Source: Homarus americanus (taxonomy: Eukaryota > Arthropoda > Malacostraca > Decapoda > Nephropidae). Taken from it: a stretch of 64,000 nucleotides of DNA. The position numbers and the translations under genes are program-made. The stretch lies in the NCBI RefSeq assembly GCF_018991925.1, contig NW_024722158.1:7526827-7590826 (forward strand). Direction: 5' to 3'. Below the pieces are notes generated by a model. That model was given only the letters and a program-made list of their open reading frames with translations, was not told the origin of the DNA and did not search any database. Every line of letters begins with the position of its first letter. The stretch's first letter is position 1. This document shows, piece after piece, positions 54,310-64,000 of this stretch.

Positions 54310-54460
54310 ATATTTAGTTAATTATTAGGTAAAATAAACTGGGGTTAAGTTAAGTTCGCATTAGGTTGTTCGATCATCAAGTGAAATAAGCTGGAGTTAT
54401 ATTAAGTTAGCGTTAGGGTGTTCAATCATTATCAGGTGAAATAAACTGGGATGCCTAATC
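54310..54460. repeat. Degenerate ~63-bp tandem repeat
   Basis: About 2.5 units, each with caagtgaaataagctgg-like and gcgttagggtgttc-like motifs. Single related pieces occur at 6122 and 8465. Confidence 0.5.
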
Positions 54461-54685
54461 TTCAGGTGATCACGAACAAGTAACAATAAAGTCCATTATA
54501 ATTCAGTGGAGGTAATGATTTGGGCTGCCTAACCTTGAGGTGTGTCACTGCAATATTCCCTTCCCATAGACACTGTGTAAGGCAGAGGTGTGAGTTATAT
54601 TCCCAGTGCCGTGACGTAACACAATCACGGGATGTATTGTGTTTTAGCAGAATTGAGCTCCTGAAAAAAATACCCCATCACCACA

Positions 54686-54880
54686 CCTCCGTCTCATCAC
54701 CACACCCCACTTCCACCCCCATCACCACACCCCACTTCCACCCCCATCACCACACCCCACTTCCACCCCCATCACCACACCCCACTTCCATCCCCATCAC
54801 CACACCTCCACCCCCATCATCACACCCTACCTCCAACCCCATCTCCACACCCTACCTCCACCCCCATCACTCCACACTCC
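54686..54880. repeat. 25-bp C-rich minisatellite, about 8 copies
   Basis: Unit caccacaccccacttccacc plus cccat. The His/Pro-rich frame through it is an artefact of the repeat. Confidence 0.92.
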
Positions 54881-55055
54881 CACACCCCTACACCTTGGGC
54901 TCACTCACCTAACATACACATTCAGATTTAATCATCTCCCGTCATACTGACTTCACGGGTCAGTTCAGGTTTTCAAAGGTGTCGTGGGAACTCATATGCG
55001 TACAGTAAGTGTTACTAGTTTGTCTGTGTGTATAATAGACACACCGACATATACT

Positions 55056-55057
<2 letters not shown>

Positions 55058-55104
<47 letters not shown>
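55058..55104. repeat. (CA)n microsatellite
   Basis: About 23 CA units. Confidence 0.97.
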
Positions 55105-55109
<5 letters not shown>

Positions 55110-55365
55110 GCTCTAAAACAGTATCGAGGCACCTTGAAGCCTTGAGATTGTGTCTTGCGATGTCCTCAAATCACATGTGCCTTTACGTGGGTGTGAGTGG
55201 AGGAACAGATGTGGAAGGTGATATAACAGACGCTGGTTGATTGTGAGAACAAACACGGTGTAAATAACTAAAACAAGGAAATGAAGCGCTCGTACACACA
55301 TGTAACAGCTGGTGTGATCTATGATGTGGCTTAACATTATCTGCTACACGTTTCTGTAACCTGGC

Positions 55366-55560
55366 GTGGGTGTGTGTGTGTGTGCGTGTGCGTGTGTGTG
55401 CGCGTGTAATTCCTTCTCTCCCTCTCCTTTCCTCCTCTCTTCTACTCACTCTCCTTCCCTCTTTTCTCACTCACTTTCCAATCACCTTCTCTCTCACTAA
55501 CGCTCCTTCCCTCCTCCCGTCTCTCTTACACTATCGTATCTTTAAGAGTCAATAGGTTGT
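55366..55560. repeat. (TG/CG)n and CT-rich low complexity
   Basis: gtgtgtgcgtgtgcgtgtg then ctctccctctcc-type sequence; frames here are not genes. Confidence 0.8.
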
Positions 55561-55908
55561 AAAAATATAGCGGAGCATTTTAACCATAATATATTCAGAA
55601 AGGAAAGTGGGCCCTGACTTTATGTACTTACAAGGGAAAGTGGGCTGCATTCTACACCTTACAGGTATACTGTGTAATGTGTTTCAGAGAATGTGTGTAA
55701 CTAGAGATTTCACGTAATCCTGAAAATGGTAAATTGGGGATTTCATGTAATCCTGTAAATGGTAAATTAGGGATTTCACGCAATCGCTAAAAAATGTTCA
55801 GTAATATATTGTAGTGGCTAGGTTAGCTCACGGCCATAGCTATTACTAGAAATCACTTAACATTTTAGGGATTATGTAAAATCCCACATTTAAAATTTTA
55901 TATACAGC

Positions 55909-55911
<3 letters not shown>

Positions 55912-55955
<44 letters not shown>

Positions 55956-55973
55956 GCACATACACACATTCTC

Positions 55974-56005
<32 letters not shown>
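55912..56005. repeat. (TC)n ... (GA)n inverted microsatellite pair
   Basis: A TC run (55912-55952) and a GA run (55976-56005) can pair with each other across a 23-bp spacer. Confidence 0.9.
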
Positions 56006-56149
56006 GCCCCAGGGCAGGAGGGGTCGTGTATATAATGAGATCCCTAGGTTGAAGGACCACCTCAGAAGTCTTACCTTATTAAAACTATATTTTTTCTTTC
56101 TTTAATCTTTCCAGGTTTCAGTAAAGTTTTTAACAACTATAAAGTAACA

Positions 56150-56660
56150 ACATTACTGCCACGAGTACTATTACTACTGATACTACCACGAGAGCTGCTA
56201 CTGTTACCGTTACTACTACTGTTACTACTATTACTATGACACTGTTAATACCACAAGAACTATTTCTGTTACTGCTATTAATACTGGTACTGTCACTACT
56301 AGTACTGCTACTAGTATTACTACTACTACTATTAATAAAAATAATGACACCAATAATTTTTATAATAATAACAAATAATAATAATAGTCAGTAAGTCAGT
56401 GAAGAATAAAATCTGAACAATGGTTAAGAACTTTCCCCTTCACTGGCGGGAGAAAGGATGGTTAGCCACTTAATGCCCCGCGGGAGAAGGACGAGACCGC
56501 AGAGAGTATTTTCAATGAAATACTATCTACTACTACTATTGCTGCTACTACTACTATTATTAATACAATTATCATCATCATTATCATTACTTTTACGACT
56601 ACTATTAACACTATACTACAACAACAACTACTACTACCACTACTACTGCTTATTTCATAT
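56150..56660. repeat. ACT/ATT triplet-rich region
   Basis: Imperfect tactac/attact triplets at 56160-56340 and 56520-56650. Poly-Leu/Val frames are artefacts. Confidence 0.85.
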
Positions 56661-58060
56661 GAAAGCTTCTGGGACACTCAATCCACCAAGCTGGAAATGG
56701 GTACCTAACTTACAGTTAATTTGAAAACAACTGTATTTGGTATAACGGCTGTATGTAATGGTATACAGTATTCTGGAATAACGAGGTGAATATATTCCTA
56801 TATTATGTTATAACAAAGTGTGGTACTACCTAATGCTATTTTGTATATAACCAGGAATATATAATGTTATCTTCAAGTATAACAAGATAAATATAATGAT
56901 AAATTCGTATACAACTACATCAATAAAAAGCTATATTTAGATATTACTAGGAATATATAACGGTATATTAGAGTATAATAAAAGTTAATAAAATTATTCT
57001 GTCATGATATATTCCGGTACTATGAGGTGAAAATAATTACGTATATTTCGGGTGTATGAGCAAAAGAGGGAAGGAAAAAAAATGAGGAGTGAGTAAGGAG
57101 TTACGAGAGAAATAAGGGAGATAAGTGAGAGAAAATGAGAAAGGAGAGTTTTATAGGAGAGTTACTTCTCATGTTGTTGATGTCAAGCGGCATAACGGCT
57201 AATGTTAGAGATGTACCACGAACGTAGCCATTAATTATATATACATTATTATATATACACGTATTAATGTTTAATATAAATGTTTCTCCATTTTAATAAC
57301 TTAACCTGATTCATGAGGTAGCTTCAGTTAGGTTAGGATGGTTGTCGTCATGTTATCATGTTCGTCAGACGACAGCGCATCTGTGTAAAATACTTAATTT
57401 TATTTACGAGTTTTTTTGTTTTTTAATTATTTTACTTATTTTTATTTTATTTATATATATTTCATTTTTAATTGTCACTAATATTATACTTTATATGATT
57501 ATTAATAGATTTAGCATTTATTGTTTATAGAATGTATCCCCTTTCAAATTTGCGCGCCAAGACTGCAGCACCAGTTGGTCAGTCACCCACGGGCGTTAAG
57601 AGAGTGGGTGACTCCGGCCTGGTAGACCACACTTTAAAGCGATTTTTTTTACAACAAATTATTGTATCTCATAAAAAATACGCAAACTAGATGAAATAGT
57701 CGACATACAACCCAAGGATATTTAGTGCAAGTCTTCAAAGAGGTTACTGAAGGTTAATTAAATGATGACATTACGGAAACCTCTAGGCGAGATAGTGATC
57801 ATTGCTCAGGTAAGAGATTTATTTGTATTTTTTTTCTTATCTGTTATTAGTATATATAAAATAATGTGTAAAGATTCAATAGAGTGCAATTACTTTATTT
57901 CATGATATTTTGACTTTTCGATTTTACTTAAGACAGTACAGGGCTTAGAAGTAGAGGAAAATTTTGGGGTAAAATTAAACCAAGCCTAACGAAACTTAGC
58001 TTAACCTAACCAAAGAACACCTTAGGCCTCGAAAATGTTAATTGCAGAGGTGTAGTATAT
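56661..58060. other. No gene recognised
   Basis: AT-rich. A 10-bp perfect stem agtcacccac / gtgggtgact lies at 57581-57590 and 57604-57613. Confidence 0.5.
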
Positions 58061-59285
58061 AATATTCTTACTACAGTATATTACATGCAATATAACCTCC
58101 CATATTATATGCATTTTTATAGCCAATACTACATTCGATGTTATACATAAGCTACTTACAATATTACATGTACACTATATTATTCACTATATCTGCCGAC
58201 ATTGCGTACAGTATAGTATACAATATTATTACTTTGCAGCCAATATAACACACAATATTAAAGACAGTGTTACACACAAAAATACAATATTACAGTCACT
58301 ACCGCAGACAGTATTACAGCCAATATAGCATATAATACTGTACTGTATATAGTGCAATATTACAATCCGCATTGCAAAGTTTACATACGAGTATACTATA
58401 ATATAACAAGTGATAATACACACCTAATTATTACATTCATTACAACACTGCAGACGATATTGCATATAGTATTTAAAAAGTATTACGTACAGTATTACAC
58501 TTAATAATGCGTATTATTACATACGTTATTACACAATATGTAATAGATATTACATTCCATATTATATATAATGTAAAACAATAATGCACATAATTACATG
58601 CAATATTACACCAAATATTACATACAAGACTGCAGTCAATATTTTACTCCATATTACAGTGAATATTACATGCAATATTACATACAATATTACATACCCA
58701 CAATTAATAGTACAAACAATTTTGCACAACATATTACTTGCAACAATATAGCCAATTCTGCTTACAGTATTACAGCAATATCATACAAATATTACATTCA
58801 ATATTGGACACAGTATATCTATTATTATCCACATTGGTATACACAATATTGCAAGTAATATTGTATACAATAAATTTGCTGAACACAATATTCCATACTA
58901 TATAACGCTTAATATTACATGCAATATTACAATCAGTATTTAAATAATAATTCTACTAATATTAAACAGATTTGCAGCTTCGAAGAGTACCCAAAGTTAC
59001 ATGCAATATTTCAGTGAATATTTGATACAGAATTTCAATCATTATTACACAGTATTTCAGCTATTATTACAATCAATATTTCACATGATATTGTACACCT
59101 TATTACAGTAAATTAATAGTAAACACGATATTACAATACATTTTAAGTACAGTACTTCAACCGATATTACCTACAGCATTGGATCCAAAATTAGTTTTCA
59201 CACAATATTACCGCCAAAATAACAGGTACCTTTAAAGTCAATATTACAACCAATATTGCGGTCAACATTACACTTTACGATACCA
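58061..59285. repeat. ATTACA/AATATT degenerate repeat region
   Basis: Over 1.2 kb, irregularly spaced caatattaca-type units recur on one strand, a decayed short-unit satellite. The ORF frames through it (poly Tyr/Ile) are artefacts. Confidence 0.75.
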
Positions 59286-59755
59286 TTTGTATAGGCAATT
59301 TTAATATTTCGGCCAACGCAAACTTTACAGCCAAAATACAGCTACCACTAACATTACAGCCAGAATACAGCTACCACTAACGTTACAGTCATTATTACAC
59401 CTAGCAGTAACGTTACAGCCATCATTACAACTAACAGTAACGTTACAACCAAAATTACAGCTAATACTAACGTTACAGCCATTATAGCCAGTAATAACGT
59501 TACAGCCAAAATTACAGCTAAGACTATCGTTACAGCCATTATAGCCAGTAACAACGTTACAGCCATTATAACAGCCAAAATTACAGCTAAGACTAACGTT
59601 AGTCATTATTACAGCCAGTAATAACATAGCCACTATTACAGCTAGTACTGACGTTACAGCCAGAATTAAAGCTAATACTAACGTTACAGCCAGTTTTACA
59701 GCCACCCAAATTATTACAGCTAACAATAACGTTACAGCCAGTATTACAGCGGGGG
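59286..59755. repeat. AACGTTACAGCC minisatellite, about 28-30-bp unit
   Basis: aacgttacagccaaaattac agctaatact-type units are repeated about 14 times with length changes. It is continuous in style with the ATTACA region to its left and appears to be its less decayed end. Confidence 0.85.
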
Positions 59756-59850
59756 TGGCCGTGCGGGTTTATGTAAATGAGAATATCTGCGACCTGTGAC
59801 GGTCGGAAATATGGGGGAGTGGTTTTTTATTATATTTTCACAACAAATTT

Positions 59851-59853
<3 letters not shown>

Positions 59854-59917
<64 letters not shown>
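59854..59917. repeat. (GT)n microsatellite
   Basis: About 32 GT units. Confidence 0.97.
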
Positions 59918-59922
<5 letters not shown>

Positions 59923-60089
59923 TGAGCAGCGTGAAGGTAGTGTTCGCCTGTCTGTGTTTTTCTACCTCTTCTATTCCCCTTCTCTCTCTCTCTCTCTTGT
60001 TTTCTCCTCCAAACTTTTTGCTTACCAGTCAATGTTAGTTTTAATTGGCCATATTTCACTATCTCTAACTCAATTATTCCCATGAAAAT

Positions 60090-60092
<3 letters not shown>

Positions 60093-60145
<53 letters not shown>
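60093..60145. repeat. (GA)n microsatellite
   Basis: About 26 GA units. Confidence 0.97.
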
Positions 60146-60147
<2 letters not shown>

Positions 60148-61310
60148 TTGTTAAATGAAGAGAACAGTGTGACTAAGGGTTAGAGTTTGTAAAGGAAAAC
60201 AAAATCCTATATTTAAGAGCAACAAGACCCCTGGAAAGGAAAGCCTCTGACCAGGGATGACTCATGGATGTGAAACACGACCTTTGGATGTTAAAATGAT
60301 AGTGACTCCCAGCTTACTCAAAGAAGCATGGAGAGATTAATGGTAAAAGACGAGGAGAGACAAAGAAGCGAATGGATGAGATGTAAAGCCGAAGCATGAG
60401 ATATTATTTTGAGGGATGAGGAACTGGAATGGTATTGGGAATGTCATTGTATAAGAGTTCCTATAATGAATCCCACGAGATAGGATGATGAAAATAATGA
60501 TGGTGATTGATGATAATGGTTGTGAATGATGGCGACTGATGATAGTAATGACGATGATTGATGGCGAATGATTAATGACACTAATGATTGATGATAATGA
60601 ACGATGATGAATGGTGAAGCATACGGAAAAAGCCTTCCACTCACTTTGGATTGATAGAGGCTCATGTTATGAATGTATTGATAAACCAATGGAATAACAT
60701 GAACAGTGAAGGATAAAGTAGAATAAGACCACTGCAGCAGACACACCAGAGAAGACCTGCAGACCTTTACTGGGCCGCGCGGGGCATTAAAATGGTTTAA
60801 ATTTTAATCAGGTGGTGAGCCGGCCTCTCCCACTTAAAGCGAACAGAAAAAGACGGCTCTGTTGGTGAACCGTTGCCTTTTGTTTTATATCGTGTTACCG
60901 TTTGGGAAATATTACGTTGTTGTCTTGCGTTAAGTGAGGAAAATATCGGGGGAAAAGTTACTGTATATGTTATTGTATGATTACCGTTGTTTTGTACTGT
61001 TGTCACTGAAATACAACGGGGAATTTTATTTTTTTTTTAAGAATTGTACCCGTGTTGACTCGTGTTACTTGTAAACTATAAAAAAATTAGGTTAGTAGTA
61101 TTTTAGGTATTTCTTACTGTTTTATTGGTATTTTCTTATGTGTGACTTTACCGTTGTTTTGTACTGTTGTCAGTGAATTATAACGGAGTCTTTTTTATAT
61201 AGTTTATACTGTTGTCTGAACACCACCAGAATAGGTCATAATCTTTGACATTATATCTGTTTTTTATCCTTTCATTATATACTTAAAGAATCACAGCAAT
61301 AGCACTAATA
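60146..61310. other. No gene recognised
   Basis: Contains a gatgatga/tgatgattgatgg-rich stretch (60485-60610) and two copies of a ttaccgttgttttgtactg segment (60982 and 61149) about 167 bp apart. Confidence 0.45.
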
Positions 61311-61320
61311 ATGATAATAA

Positions 61321-61378
61321 TAACAGCAATACTACTACTACTACTACTACTACTACTAATAATAATAATAATATAATA
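61321..61378. repeat. (ACT)n / (AAT)n
   Basis: actactactactactactac then aataataataat. Confidence 0.9.
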
Positions 61379-62465
61379 AACAATTAGCAATATATCACAC
61401 ATAAAGCATTAATAGTGTCAAGCAGAAATAAACGTCCAAAGATACTGAACAACAAAAGACTGTATAATATTTTTAAGTCATTCAAAACATTAAGTATTCA
61501 TACATTTCATCCCGCTTCATTACCCGGGGATTCTCCAGATGCAGAATATAATGAGATGCATATTTTTGGTCCAATGTTTTGGTATGATTGCAGAGGCGAA
61601 TTTTGTGGAGCACGGGAGGGGGGCTGGGTCTCTTTTGCCGCTTTCCCTCCCCTCCCACAACTCCCTCTTCCCCTCTTCTCCTCGACTACCTCCCACCTTC
61701 CCCCTCCACCACCCGTTCTCCCCTTCCTCCTCCCACTTTCCCCTTCCTCATCCTGCCACCTCCTCAGCTCTCCCTTCCCCCTCCTCATCATAAGGGTGGA
61801 TTTGGGTCTCTACCTAATCCCTAAAAACCCTTAATAGAAATATGAAACTCTTTACCTATTCCTTAAAAAAAATTAATGGAAATATGACGCCCTTTACCTA
61901 ACCCCTAAAAGCATGTAACCCTTCACACCTCGTAACCTTGATATAGTGTCATCTGAGGCGGCACACCTGATGAATTGATTACTCACCTTAATTGACCACA
62001 CCTCCGGGAGTTAATTAAGAAGCGACGTCTCGTACTTATTGTTGGTAATTGATCTAATGGGAATTGAACTCACTGATAGTAATTCTGTTTATAAGATGTC
62101 ATTAGAATTTCTCAGGAAAATGTGTAGGTATGTATATATATTTCTCAAAATAATTAGTGTACAGTGTAATGTGTTTGTATATACAGTGTTGTATATATTT
62201 CACCTTGTGTATGTATATATATGTATACAATCTGACTTATGTGTGTATATGTATGCTTGATTTGTACCTTGTATGTGTGTCTATTTTAATTTATTTTGTG
62301 CGATTTTCATTTGTGTGTGAATGTTTTTGAGAGTATTTATGTGTATTTTCATCTATATGTGTGTTTATATGAATGTCTGTGTTTATATATATTCATATTT
62401 CTGTTTGTATGCAATTCATTATACGAGTGTAATTTTGTATAAGTACGTGCAAATATGCTTTTATT
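61379..62465. other. CT-rich and AT-rich, no gene
   Basis: A C/T-rich island (61617-61795) gives Pro/Ser-rich frames on + and Gly/Arg-rich frames on -, as expected from composition alone. cctaatccctaaaaaccctta and a near copy lie at 61815-61835 and 61897-61912. Confidence 0.5.
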
Positions 62466-62469
62466 GTGG

Positions 62470-62508
62470 TATGTATGTATGTATGTATGTATGTATGTAT
62501 GTATGTAT
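62470..62508. repeat. (GTAT)n microsatellite
   Basis: About nine gtat units. Confidence 0.95.
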
Positions 62509-62730
62509 ATAAGATACATTTGTTGCGCCTTTTTCTTATCAGTGTTGTCTCTGAGGTGTTAATGGCGTCTTTTGTGTATATAGGCCTTAATAATAATGTA
62601 ATGCAGCTAATGTCTAAGATATAGGCTTTAATTTCAGTAGGTCAACTGTGTGTGTGTGTGCGGTTTGTTCTTGTTGGGTAAATGTATAGATTTACAAACA
62701 GTCGTATATACTGTACGTCGACAGACACTT

Positions 62731-62891
<161 letters not shown>

Positions 62892-63039
62892 ACCAAACAA
62901 AATGAATGGTAAATGAGATTGCCTTTTTCGGCTTCACGTAGGCAAATATTATACACCCACGAGAAAAGAGAGAGAGAGAGAGAGAGTTAATATACAGCGA
63001 CATACTCAAGGGAGACATAATAAGACGGGTGTGTCAGGC

Positions 63040-64000
63040 AGATGTTTAGTGTAAGACACATGTGTTGTGTAGGACAGATGTGTAGGACAGATGTGTTATG
63101 TAAGACAGATGTGTTGCGTAAGACAAATGTGTTGTGTAAGACAGATGTGTTGTGTAAGACAAATGTGTAGGACAGATGTGTTGTTTAACAGATGTGTTGT
63201 GTAAGACAAATGTGTAGGATAGGTGTGTTGTGTTAAGACAAATGTGTAGGACAGATGTGTTGTGTAAGACAATGTGTAGGACAGGTGTGTTGTGTAAGAC
63301 AAATGTGTAGGGCAGGTGTGTTGTGTAAGACAAATGTTGTGTAAAAACAAAATGTGTAGGACAGATGTGTTGTTTAACAGATGTGTTGTGTAAGACAAAA
63401 TGTGTAGGGCAGTGATGTGTTGTGTAAGACAAAATGTGTAGGATGATGTGCTGTGCAATAAAATGTGTTGTGTAAGACAAATGTGTAGGACAAATGTGTT
63501 GTGTAAGACAGATGTGTTGTGTAAGACAAATGTGTAGGACAGATGTGCTGTGCAAGACAAATGTGTTGTGTAAAACAAATGTGTAGGACAGATGTGTTGT
63601 TTAACAGATGTGTTGTGTAAGACAAATGTGTAGGATAGGTGTGTTGTGTTAAGACAAATGTGTTGTGTGAAGACAAATGTGTGATGATGTGCTGTGCAAG
63701 ACAAATGTGTTGTGTAAAACAAATGTGTAGGACAGATGTGCTACTTAACAGATGTGTTGTGTAAGACAAATGTGTAGGACAGATGTGCTGTGTAAGACAA
63801 TGTGTAGGCAGATAAGTGCTTAAGACAAATGTACAGTAAGACAAATGTAGGACAGATGTGTTGTTTAACAGATGTGTTGTGTTACATCAAATGTGTAGGA
63901 CAGATGTGTTGTGTAAGACAATGTGTAGGACAGATGTGCTTGGGTGTAAGACAATGTGTGAAAGTGTGATGTGTTGTGTAAGACAAATAAGGTGTAAGAC
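63040..64000. repeat. ~31-bp tandem array running off the window
   Basis: Units of the type gatgtgttgtgtaagacaaa tgtgtaggaca, with frequent short or joined variants (tgttgtttaacagatgtg, tgctgtgcaagac). At least 28 partial or whole units in 960 bp, with no sign of ending. Overlapping minus-strand His/Thr/Ser-rich frames of 156-208 codons are artefacts. Confidence 0.92.

Noticed and set aside
54520..54912. 130-codon His/Pro/Thr-rich ORF
   Set aside because: Mostly translation of the 25-bp C-rich minisatellite.
59325..59726. Val/Ala/Leu-rich membrane-protein-like minus ORFs
   Set aside because: Artefacts of the AACGTTACAGCC array.
61415..61834. Pro/Ser-rich ORFs on + and Gly/Arg-rich ORF on -
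   Set aside because: Explained by the C/T-rich island; compositionally biased in all frames.
63046..63844. Three minus-strand His/Thr/Ser-rich ORFs of 156-208 codons
   Set aside because: Frames of the terminal tandem array; no codon or domain evidence.
63040..64000. CRISPR-like array
   Set aside because: Units are contiguous without unique spacers and the sequence is eukaryotic; it is a tandem minisatellite.

Overview
This window is a eukaryotic nuclear contig, most likely from an arthropod and probably a decapod crustacean. It has spliced genes with GT/AG introns and a dense load of retroelement and DNA-transposon remains. CCTAA/TTAGG (arthropod-type telomeric) tracts occur at interstitial positions, and microsatellites are very long, up to about 240 bp of AT and 150 bp of CA. 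The crustacean assignment is inference; the sequence shows no species-specific marker.

Two protein genes are well supported. The first is a complete organic anion transporting polypeptide (OATP/SLCO) gene on the + strand, 14 coding exons from 13711 to 33390. I joined the exons by splice site and phase into one open frame of 722 codons. It carries the OATP family tryptophan-rich signature and the cysteine-rich Kazal-like extracellular loop. The second is a chaperonin-like Bardet-Biedl protein, BBS10-like, encoded mostly or wholly in one exon at 47273-49111 (612 aa). Weaker gene candidates are an ISXO2/Merlin-like zinc-ribbon exon at 39652 with a possible downstream exon at 41072, a terminal-exon-like ORF at 35992, and exon-like ORFs at 44612 (-) and 45489 (+).

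Layout. Positions 1-13 kb are intergenic: tRNA-derived SINEs, fragments of one recurrent LINE family (called LINE-A here), a decayed reverse-transcriptase element abutting CCTAA repeats, and minisatellites. Positions 13.7-33.4 kb are the OATP gene; its introns hold LINE, SINE, hAT, pogo/Tigger-like and Penelope-like (GIY-YIG) insertions and several palindromic MITEs. Positions 33.8-46 kb hold more LINE-A (including a reverse-transcriptase copy at 37.5-38.8 kb), SINEs, two copies of an unnamed repeat (R1), a foldback MITE and the weak gene candidates. Positions 47-49.1 kb are the BBS10-like gene. Positions 49.1-53 kb hold a LINE-B fragment and a nearly full-length decayed hAT transposon (51509-53048). 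Positions 53-64 kb have no convincing gene and are dominated by tandem arrays and microsatellites; the last array runs off the end of the window.

The two main genes share no evident pathway: one is a membrane transporter of amphipathic organic anions or steroids, the other a ciliary chaperonin-like factor. The most unusual non-coding signals are a hammerhead-ribozyme-like core downstream of the Penelope-like GIY-YIG ORF, a 683-bp almost fully self-complementary MITE in an OATP intron, an inverted pair of 78-bp hairpin MITEs, and a perfect short hairpin at 7121-7169.
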